A stretch of 5,882 bases of DNA from Actinomycetota bacterium (GTDB lineage Bacteria > Actinomycetota > Actinomycetes > S36-B12). Within the stretch, counting starts at the first letter, position 1. Each line of letters begins with the position of its first letter. The stretch is taken from contig VGBQ01000157.1 in NCBI GenBank assembly GCA_016870425.1, positions 1 through 5,882 of the forward strand. The letters are read 5' to 3'. Position numbers and translations under genes: made by a program. Of the stretch, positions 1 through 4,749 are shown in pieces. The notes under the pieces were generated by a model that saw nothing but the letters and a program-made list of their open reading frames with translations, ran no database searches and was not told where the DNA came from.

Positions 1-30
1 GATCACGACAGCGCGTGCGTGTGATGACAC
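1..30 (-). CDS. 5' end of a divergent gene, possibly an FAD-dependent oxidoreductase (partial, runs off left edge)
   Basis: Only the first ten codons are in the window. Read on the minus strand, a GTG start at 30-28 follows a GGAGGT Shine-Dalgarno sequence (41-36) with a 5-nt spacer, the best ribosome binding site in the window. The codons are open to the edge and give MSSHARAVVI. A short polar start followed by a basic residue and a hydrophobic strand (A-R-A-V-V-I) is typical of the first beta strand of a Rossmann-type FAD or NAD binding fold, just before the GxGxxG loop, which would lie off the window. Such N-termini are common in sarcosine/dimethylglycine oxidoreductases, which would suit the sarcosine oxidase and Rieske genes nearby. 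The gene start is fairly well supported; the function is a guess from ten residues, and many other Rossmann-fold proteins begin the same way. Confidence 0.5.
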   Translation of the reverse strand, partial: MSSHARAVVI

Positions 31-54
31 GTGACACCTCCGTGGGTTGGGGCA

Positions 55-84
55 AACCTAGATGGCGGGTGTTGACACCGTCAG
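55..84 (-). promoter_or_regulatory. Candidate promoter for the divergent gene at the left edge
   Basis: On the minus strand, CTGACG (84-79, four of six matches to TTGACA) is followed after 18 nt by TAGGTT (60-55), which fits the actinobacterial TAnnnT minus-10 pattern. Transcription would start near 48, giving a short leader that contains the GGAGGT ribosome binding site at 41-36 and the GTG start at 30. The spacing is coherent, but the motif is weak and found by eye only. Confidence 0.3.
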
Positions 85-100
85 AGTGCTGTGGCAATAT
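72..100 (+). promoter_or_regulatory. Sigma70-like promoter of the HNH gene
   Basis: A perfect minus-35 hexamer TTGACA (72-77) is followed after 17 nt by CAATAT (95-100), which keeps the important A at position 2 and the AT at positions 5-6 of the minus-10 element. Transcription would begin near 107, inside the LexA box. This leaves a leader of about 200 nt before the ATG at 309. The stretch from 93 to 122 is markedly more AT-rich than its surroundings, as expected of a promoter in a GC-rich genome. Confidence 0.5.
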
Positions 101-116
101 TCGTACATACGTTCGA
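101..116 (+). promoter_or_regulatory. LexA operator (SOS box)
   Basis: The 16-mer TCGTACATACGTTCGA matches the actinobacterial/Gram-positive SOS box TCGAAC-N4-GTTCGA at 11 of 12 defined positions; the only mismatch is T for A at 104. The right half-site is perfect. The central four bases (ATAC) also fit the purine-any-purine-pyrimidine spacer of the related CGAACRNRYGTTYC consensus. The site directly follows the proposed minus-10 hexamer and covers the predicted transcription start, a classic position for LexA repression. A gene of the 13E12 (DUF222/HNH) family lies downstream, and members of that family in Mycobacterium tuberculosis are known LexA-regulon genes. Confidence 0.75.
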
Positions 117-122
117 TTATGT
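105..122. repeat. Short inverted repeat overlapping the LexA box
   Basis: ACATA (105-109) and TATGT (118-122) are perfect inverted repeats separated by 8 nt. They are offset from the LexA dyad. The repeat could be a second protein-binding dyad or a small hairpin at the start of the transcript, or it could be chance in an AT-rich patch. Confidence 0.25.
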
Positions 123-270
123 GGGCGTATCAGGTGTCGCTAGCAGTGCAGTCCACGGCGACAAGGTCAATAGCGGGGCAGCTGGCCGGGCCCCGCGCCG
201 AGAGCGTTCCCCTGTGATTGGGGCGATGCGCACCGGTGCGTGAAGTGTGGAGCGCCTTCCGTACGCCGAC

Positions 271-298
271 CCGTTGACCCTGCCCCGTTGACCCTGCC
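271..298. repeat. 14-bp perfect tandem duplication just before the HNH gene start
   Basis: Two adjacent identical copies of CCGTTGACCCTGCC occupy 271-284 and 285-298, ending 10 nt before the ATG at 309. Fourteen is not a multiple of three, so gaining or losing a copy would shift any reading frame running through it. This is one reason to place the gene start downstream at 309 rather than at the GTG at 240. Each copy contains the string TTGACC. Confidence 0.85.
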
Positions 299-308
299 CT
301 GGAGCGCC

Positions 309-1628
309 ATGACGGCCCTGCTTGATCTCGACGCCAACGTCGCGCTGTCCCATGCGCTGACGCTGGCGGAGGAGGCGGCCGCTGCGCTCGCGGAGATCCC
401 TATGGATGCCGTGATGGGCGTGGGCCTGGGCGAGGAGATGGTGCGACTGCGCAGTGTCACGAGGCAGTTGGAGGCGACGACGTCGGCCTTGAGTCGGCGG
501 TTTGCCACTTCCCTGGAGTGGGAGGCCGACGGTGCTCGCAGCGCGGTGCGGTGGCTCTACGGCCAGGGCAACGACTCGTGGACGGACACCCGAGCGCTCG
601 TCGATCGTGGTGTCCTGGTGGAGGCGTTCCCGCAGATGGGTGACGCCTGGCGCCGCGGCGAGATCTCTGCGCAGCACGTCGACGCGCTCGGCCGCATCGG
701 TCGGCGCTACCCCAGCCTTCGCGGTGGTCTTGCCGCTGCCGATGCTGCGATTGCCGACGCGGCCCGCTCCTGTGAGCCGCGGGAGTTCTATCAGCGGCTG
801 CGCCAGATGTGCCACAACGTCGATCCCGATGCGGTCGATGAGCGCGACCGCGAGCGCTCCACCGGACTCCACGTGTCGCTCATGCTGGACGGCTTCGTGC
901 GTGTCGACGGCACGCTCGACCCCGTGCTGGGCGCCCGTCTGATCGCGGCCCTGGAGTCGGGACGTCGTGACATCCCCCTGCCTTCTGACACGCCCTGCGC
1001 CCCGGACCCCTGGTCCGCGCAAGCGCTGGGCGCCGAGCCCACCGCAGCGCGCGACTCGCGCCCGCTCTCGCAGCGCAACCTCGATGCCCTCGGGCGCATC
1101 CTCGATGCCGCCGGCGCGGCCACGGGTGATCTCGCGTTGCCACTCGTCTCCGGCGAGCGCCCGACGGTCAATGTCACCGTCCCCGTCGAGGCCCTCATCG
1201 ACCCGTCCTCGCACGAGGCAGGGTGGTTGGAGCGCTTCGGCGTGCCGACGACCATGGTCACCGGGGCCGCCGCCCGCCGGTTGGCCTGCGATGCCTCCAT
1301 GCGTCCGCTCCTGGTGGACCGCCACGGACAACTTGTCGCCATGATGCCCAAGGTCCGCGTGGTGCACCCCGCCTTGCGGCGGGCGGTGTTCATCCGGGAC
1401 GTGCGTTGCCGCTTCACCGGCTGCCGTTCACGGATCGACGAGGTCCATCACATTCGCTACTTCCGCCACGGCGGTGAGACCGTGCTGGCGAATCTCGTCG
1501 GACTGTGCTGGCATCACCATCACGTCATACACGACACCGGCTGGCACATCGAGGGCGATCCGGGAGGCCGTGTGATCTTCCGATCGGCCCGTGGGCGGGA
1601 GTTGACGAGCGACCCACCTGACCTCTAG
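309..1628 (+). CDS. DUF222 domain-containing HNH endonuclease-like protein (13E12 repeat family)
   Basis: The product is 439 residues from the ATG at 309. The N-terminal two thirds show the alpha-helical DUF222 pattern typical of actinobacterial 13E12 proteins, including WRRGEIS from residue 114 and a later HVSLMLDG-type segment. The C-terminal part is an HNH nuclease domain: Cys367 and Cys372 (CRFTGC), His380-His381 (EVHHI), GGET, Asn395 in the NLVGLC segment with Cys400, and His402-405 plus His408. All expected metal-binding and catalytic residues are present, so the nuclease fold looks intact. The physiological role of the family is not established; a DNA-damage role is suggested by LexA control. 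GGAG at 301-304 lies 4 nt before the ATG. An in-frame GTG at 240 would add 23 residues but runs through the tandem duplication and adds nothing family-like. The stop abuts the convergent oxidase gene. In M. tuberculosis, repeats of this family are multicopy and serve as prophage attachment sites. Confidence 0.92.
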   Translation: MTALLDLDANVALSHALTLAEEAAAALAEIPMDAVMGVGLGEEMVRLRSVTRQLEATTSALSRRFATSLEWEADGARSAVRWLYGQGNDSWTDTRALVDRGVLVEAFPQMGDAWRRGEISAQHVDALGRIGRRYPSLRGGLAAADAAIADAARSCEPREFYQRLRQMCHNVDPDAVDERDRERSTGLHVSLMLDGFVRVDGTLDPVLGARLIAALESGRRDIPLPSDTPCAPDPWSAQALGAEPTAARDSRPLSQRNLDALGRILDAAGAATGDLALPLVSGERPTVNVTVPVEALIDPSSHEAGWLERFGVPTTMVTGAAARRLACDASMRPLLVDRHGQLVAMMPKVRVVHPALRRAVFIRDVRCRFTGCRSRIDEVHHIRYFRHGGETVLANLVGLCWHHHHVIHDTGWHIEGDPGGRVIFRSARGRELTSDPPDL

Positions 1629-2753
1629 CTACACCAGCCAGGCAGGGGCATAGTTCGGATCGGTGATGCCGGGGCGGTCCAGTGCGAAGACCGGATCCGT
1701 CGTCTCTCCGAGCGCGAGTGCGGTGAGCATCTCCCCGAAGGCGGGCGCGAACTTGAAGCCGTGGGCGGCACCGAGGCCGACGGTCACGCGTTCATGCCCC
1801 GGCACGGGCGAGAGCACGAAGTCGCGGTCAGCGGTGAGGGTATACAGGCAGCGCTTGGAGCGCACCGGCTCGCCGATCCCCGCGAAGTTCGATCGCAGGA
1901 AGCCCATGAGCCGATCGAGCATGGCGGCATCGAGCTCACCGGAGCGATGGTCGCCGGTGACGACGGGACCGCCGCAGTCTTCGGCAGCCTTCATCGTGGG
2001 CTCGCCGTAGCAGGGGAATCCGTAGAAGCTCGGGTCGTCCATCCAGATCCACAGCGGGATATCAAAGTAATCGGTGGGCACGTCGACATAGGTGATCTGC
2101 TCCTCGGTGACCGTGAGCGGGATATCCCAGCCGAGGGGGCGGATGAGTTCGGCCGTCCAGGCATCGGCGGTGACGACGACTCGATCAGCGGAGTAGGTGC
2201 CGGCGGAAGTGACGAGGGTGACCGAGTCAGGCCCGGGCAGGATCGCCTCCACGCGCGTGCGGTCACGCAATTGCGCACCGCGCTCGCGCGCGAGGCGCTG
2301 CATCGTGGCGGTGCCGAGTGCGGCAGGGACGATGCTCGAGCGTTCCTGGTAGAGGCCGATGGTGCCCTCCGGCGGAGTGAAGACCGGCCAGCGCGCGTGG
2401 ACATCGTCGATGAGTTCGTAGGGGATGGCGTGGGCATCCAGGCTGGATGTGTACGTCGACATATCGATCGCGGCGTTCGGCGGGAAGAGATCGACACCGC
2501 CGGTGCGCGTGACGAGGTGTACGCCGGAGTCCGCTTCGAGGCGCTCCCACGCGTCGTAGGCGTGGAAGGTGAGCCCGACGTAGTGCGGTGTGTGGTAGCT
2601 GTGGCGCAGGATTCGCGACGTGTCATGGGATGCACCGCGCTCGTGGCCGAGCTCGAACTGCTCGAAGCCGACGACGGAGAGTCCCTGGCGCGTGGCCGCC
2701 CACGCGGTGGCGCTGCCCATGGAGCCGAGTCCGACGATGGCGAGATCCGTCAC
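1629..2753 (-). CDS. Monomeric sarcosine oxidase / N-methyl amino acid oxidase family flavoprotein
   Basis: The product is 374 residues, close to the usual 370-390 of the MSOX/MTOX family. These cytosolic enzymes oxidise N-methyl groups of amino acids such as sarcosine with O2, giving the demethylated amino acid, formaldehyde and H2O2. The N-terminal FAD fold has G8-L-G10-S-M-G13 and Glu31 at the end of strand 2. The family segment ASHDTSRILRHSY (41-53) contains Arg50, equivalent to the carboxylate-binding Arg52 of Bacillus MSOX. Lys255 aligns with the O2-activating Lys265. Cys302 in KRCLYT is the expected covalent flavin attachment Cys. HGFKF (331-335) supplies Lys334, the second carboxylate ligand. 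All key residues are kept, so it is probably active; the exact substrate (sarcosine, N-methyltryptophan, pipecolate or another secondary amine) cannot be read. The GTG start has no clear Shine-Dalgarno sequence, and a TACGCT hexamer ends 7 nt before it, suggesting a leaderless mRNA. Confidence 0.9.
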   Translation of the reverse strand: MTDLAIVGLGSMGSATAWAATRQGLSVVGFEQFELGHERGASHDTSRILRHSYHTPHYVGLTFHAYDAWERLEADSGVHLVTRTGGVDLFPPNAAIDMSTYTSSLDAHAIPYELIDDVHARWPVFTPPEGTIGLYQERSSIVPAALGTATMQRLARERGAQLRDRTRVEAILPGPDSVTLVTSAGTYSADRVVVTADAWTAELIRPLGWDIPLTVTEEQITYVDVPTDYFDIPLWIWMDDPSFYGFPCYGEPTMKAAEDCGGPVVTGDHRSGELDAAMLDRLMGFLRSNFAGIGEPVRSKRCLYTLTADRDFVLSPVPGHERVTVGLGAAHGFKFAPAFGEMLTALALGETTDPVFALDRPGITDPNYAPAWLV

Positions 2754-2818
2754 GGCTGACAGCGTAGGGGCAGCGGATCACGAGGACATCCCGCCCGGTG
2801 CCGTGACACACTCCCTCC
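2754..2818. promoter_or_regulatory. Divergent promoter region between the oxidase and the secreted-protein gene
   Basis: Only 65 bp separate the two GTG starts. On the minus strand TACGCT (2766-2761) fits TAnnnT and ends 7 nt before the oxidase GTG. On the plus strand CACACT (2807-2812), a poor hexamer, ends 6 nt before the GTG at 2819, with AGGACA (2783-2788) 18 nt upstream. Neither gene has a recognisable Shine-Dalgarno sequence. The geometry fits leaderless transcription in both directions, which is common in actinomycetes. The motifs are weak and the call rests mainly on the divergent layout. Confidence 0.35.
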
Positions 2819-3580
2819 GTGAAGATGCGCTACCCGCTCGTCGCCTCGCTGGTCGCCTGCATTGCCATCTCGATGACGAGCTCGGCAACGGCCGAGGAGG
2901 CCACGACCACGCTCATCACGGAGACCATCTGGGTCGGTGAGTCCGGAGTGAAGTCCGGCACCACCCTCACTGTCGGAGTGCGGGAATTCGTCCAGCCATC
3001 TCTCTTCTGCTCCGGAGACGGCTGCGTGGGGTCTCGCCCGGCACGGGTGCAGATCCAGAAGACCATCAAGAAGAGGTTGCGATGGGTGACCTTCGCCAGC
3101 GGCACGCTCGACAGTCTGAAGATCTACAACCAGCCGGCGCCGGCGCTGGACACCCGTCGGCCGGCAGTGTTCACGCTGCGCACGGTGCTGCCCGCGGATG
3201 ACACGTTCGCGCAGGTCGTCTCGCCGGTAGTGACGGTCAAGGTGCTCCCCGCGACGAAGGTCACCGTGGCTCCCGGGGGCCTCCTGACGAAGTCACCCGG
3301 CTCGGGCGCGTGGGAGATCACCCCAGGCGAGGGCACGATCAGCATCACCACGCGGCCCGCGGCTGCTGGGCGGCAGTTCATCGTGCGCTGGTTTTCCCCG
3401 GAGGGCGAGCCCATCGTCACTCGGGCCAAGACGGATTCCCGCGGCCGCGCCACGATCACGATGACCGCGCAAGCCGACATTCTGTACGCGGTGGAGTTGC
3501 TGCCGACACGACAGCGCGCCGGCTGGAGCGTCTACGCGTGGGGCACCCCCGCCGTCTCAGCGGAAGCCTTCCTCAGATGA
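2819..3580 (+). CDS. Secreted protein of unknown function with two predicted beta-sandwich regions
   Basis: The product is 253 residues and I do not recognise its family. Residues 1-25 form a Sec signal peptide: Lys2 and Arg4, a hydrophobic core at about 6-19, then Ala23-Thr-Ala25 before Glu26 as a signal peptidase I site. The mature part has no further membrane segment or anchor, so it should be released or lie outside the membrane. It is rich in alternating hydrophobic strands and reads as two tandem beta-rich units, about 30-145 and 146-253, each with a V-x-[VI]-x-[VKR] ending or W-containing strand reminiscent of Ig-like extracellular domains. Cys64 and Cys69 (CSGDGC) are the only mature cysteines and could form a disulfide. 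The GTG at 2819 or the ATG two codons later (2825) could be the start. The divergent layout separates it from the oxidase, and no link to the catabolic genes is evident. Confidence 0.8.
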   Translation: MKMRYPLVASLVACIAISMTSSATAEEATTTLITETIWVGESGVKSGTTLTVGVREFVQPSLFCSGDGCVGSRPARVQIQKTIKKRLRWVTFASGTLDSLKIYNQPAPALDTRRPAVFTLRTVLPADDTFAQVVSPVVTVKVLPATKVTVAPGGLLTKSPGSGAWEITPGEGTISITTRPAAAGRQFIVRWFSPEGEPIVTRAKTDSRGRATITMTAQADILYAVELLPTRQRAGWSVYAWGTPAVSAEAFLR

Positions 3581-3768
3581 AATGACTGCTCGCTGTCGTC
3601 ATCGCCGCGCTCCTCGTGGCTCCAGCGGCAGGTCGGCGTCCCGTCATGAGGGAACTGAGACCTCGCGCCGTCCGCCTAGTCGCCAAGTCGGCTCAGCAGC
3701 CAGCGGCGGATATCGAGCGAGTCATCCTCCATGGGGGCGTACCAGCCACCGGTGAAGTAGCGCGATGA
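3577..3768 (+). pseudogene. Broken reading frame with a signal-peptide-like N-terminus
   Basis: An ATG at 3577 overlaps the TGA of the preceding secreted-protein gene in the ATGA arrangement typical of translationally coupled genes. It is followed by AAA and then an in-frame TGA (3583-3585). Directly after that stop the same frame encodes LLAVVIAALLVAPAAG (3586-3633), a convincing signal peptide core and cleavage region, and stays open to a TGA at 3766-3768. Read across the stop, the product would be Met-Lys-x plus a signal peptide and about 43 Arg-rich residues, the last part antisense to the 3' end of the Rieske gene. The best reading is the remnant of a second secreted-protein gene that lost its start region to a nonsense change (for example TGG to TGA) and its body to rearrangement. 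UGA readthrough or a sequencing error cannot be excluded. The 95 bp between the flanking genes hold nothing else I can identify. Confidence 0.4.
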
Positions 3769-4734
3769 CATCCCGCGCTGCACCGATTCGCAGATAGCCC
3801 AGTCCTGCCGGTTGACCAGATCCCATAGGTCACCGGCGTCGGAGGGATCGAAGGTGCCCTTCGCCGTCTCAGTCGGATGGAAGAGCAGGTCGCACACGAT
3901 GCGAGTGCGATCGACGGCGAGCGGGGTGAGCAGGAATGCGGCAGCGTGCTCAGCGGAGAGGCTGAGCAGGAGGTTGGGGTAGATGAGTTCGCCCTTGTGG
4001 CGCACGCGCTCATGCTCATCGAGGTCGGGGAAGGGCGCGCGGTCCGACGTACCACTCATGGTGAAGGTCCATGCTCCCTCGCGATGGGGTACGCCGTCCT
4101 CCCACGGGATATCGATCCCGCCGCCGGCGAAGGCCGGGACGAGTCGGCTCAGTTCGGGGTGCACTGGGCCGCAGTGGTAGCACTCGTTGTAGTTCTCTGC
4201 GATGACCTTCCAGTTGGCGGCCACGTCGTAGGTGAAGCGCAGGCCGAGGCGGAGATCGGCGAGCGGATAGCGACGGATGCGCTCCGGGACAGGGCCGAGC
4301 TGCTCGAGCAGGGTCGTGCGCGGGGACTCCGCGACCCACAGCCAGCCGCCCCAGGTGTCCGCGGCGAGCGAGGTGAGGGCGAACGCCGCAGGGTCGATGC
4401 CGTCGGCATGCGGTGCGTGCATGAGCGAGCCGTCGAGGGCATACGTCCACGAGTGATAGGGGCACCGCAGCGCCTTCGCACCGCACGGAGGAGCGTCGGC
4501 CGGCATGAGCTGCGATCCGCGGTGGCGACAGACATTGGCGTGGGCGTGGAGCTCGCCGTCGTGCGTGACGATGATCGACTCGCCGTGGAAGTCGAGTACG
4601 ACGACCCGATCGGGTTGGTCCAGCCCGAGCTCGTCCAGGCGACCCATGCACGTCCACTCGTGGCGCAGCATCTCGCGCTCGCGAGCGAACATCGACGGAT
4701 CGACGTAGTGCTCGCGGGGAAGGGCGGCCTCCAT
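3676..4734 (-). CDS. Rieske non-heme iron oxygenase, large (alpha) subunit, choline/glycine betaine/carnitine monooxygenase type
   Basis: The product is 352 residues. The Rieske [2Fe-2S] site is Cys69-x-His71 and Cys91-x2-His94. The catalytic domain has the NWKVIAENYNECYHC segment (174-188) with mononuclear iron ligands His187 and His192 and a likely third ligand Asp311 (RQDWAICE). The acid that links the Rieske cluster to the iron is Glu184 (E-C-Y-H). Aromatic-ring dioxygenases have Asp-x-Tyr-His here, whereas the carnitine monooxygenase CntA uses Glu, so this protein belongs with the quaternary-amine oxygenases (CntA, GbcA, plant choline monooxygenase). Its length is nearer CntA (about 370) than GbcA (about 430). 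Such enzymes hydroxylate a carbon next to nitrogen, releasing an aldehyde, and need an NAD(P)H-dependent ferredoxin reductase, which is not in this window. The ATG at 4734 is the first in-frame start after an upstream TAA; no clear Shine-Dalgarno sequence, so coupling to the gene 15 bp upstream is likely. The exact substrate is unknown. Confidence 0.92.
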   Translation of the reverse strand: MEAALPREHYVDPSMFAREREMLRHEWTCMGRLDELGLDQPDRVVVLDFHGESIIVTHDGELHAHANVCRHRGSQLMPADAPPCGAKALRCPYHSWTYALDGSLMHAPHADGIDPAAFALTSLAADTWGGWLWVAESPRTTLLEQLGPVPERIRRYPLADLRLGLRFTYDVAANWKVIAENYNECYHCGPVHPELSRLVPAFAGGGIDIPWEDGVPHREGAWTFTMSGTSDRAPFPDLDEHERVRHKGELIYPNLLLSLSAEHAAAFLLTPLAVDRTRIVCDLLFHPTETAKGTFDPSDAGDLWDLVNRQDWAICESVQRGMSSRYFTGGWYAPMEDDSLDIRRWLLSRLGD

Positions 4735-4749
4735 GGCCAGATCATGCCA

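Noticed and set aside
25..37. Direct repeats of TGACAC at 25-30 and 32-37 (third copy at 73-78) as an operator
   Set aside because: The first copy lies inside the predicted coding start and the third is part of the minus-35 element; the six-base repeats are too short to support a regulator site.
209..223. CCCC-7 nt-GGGG hairpin in the HNH gene leader as a regulatory RNA element
   Set aside because: Four G-C pairs with no surrounding structure or T-tract are expected by chance in DNA this GC-rich.
240..308. Upstream GTG start extending the HNH protein by 23 residues
   Set aside because: The extension runs through the 14-bp tandem duplication, has no DUF222-like content, and the ATG at 309 has GGAG just upstream. 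It remains possible but less likely.
117..1367. A 416-codon minus-strand frame opposite the HNH gene
   Set aside because: The plus-strand frame carries complete DUF222 and HNH motifs; the antisense product is Arg/Gly/His-rich without family features.
1761..2759. A 332-codon plus-strand frame opposite the sarcosine oxidase-type gene
   Set aside because: The minus-strand frame has all MSOX key residues; the plus-strand product has no recognisable domain and is compositionally a shadow.
2849..2866. Lipobox-like LVAC (residues 11-14) in the secreted protein, suggesting a lipoprotein
   Set aside because: The Cys is only at residue 14, leaving too short a hydrophobic core before it, and hydrophobic residues continue after it to a good ATA cleavage site at 23-25.
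3640..3655. TCCC...GGGA hairpin as a terminator between the secreted-protein and Rieske genes
   Set aside because: The stem is only four base pairs with a 7-nt loop and there is no T-tract on either side.
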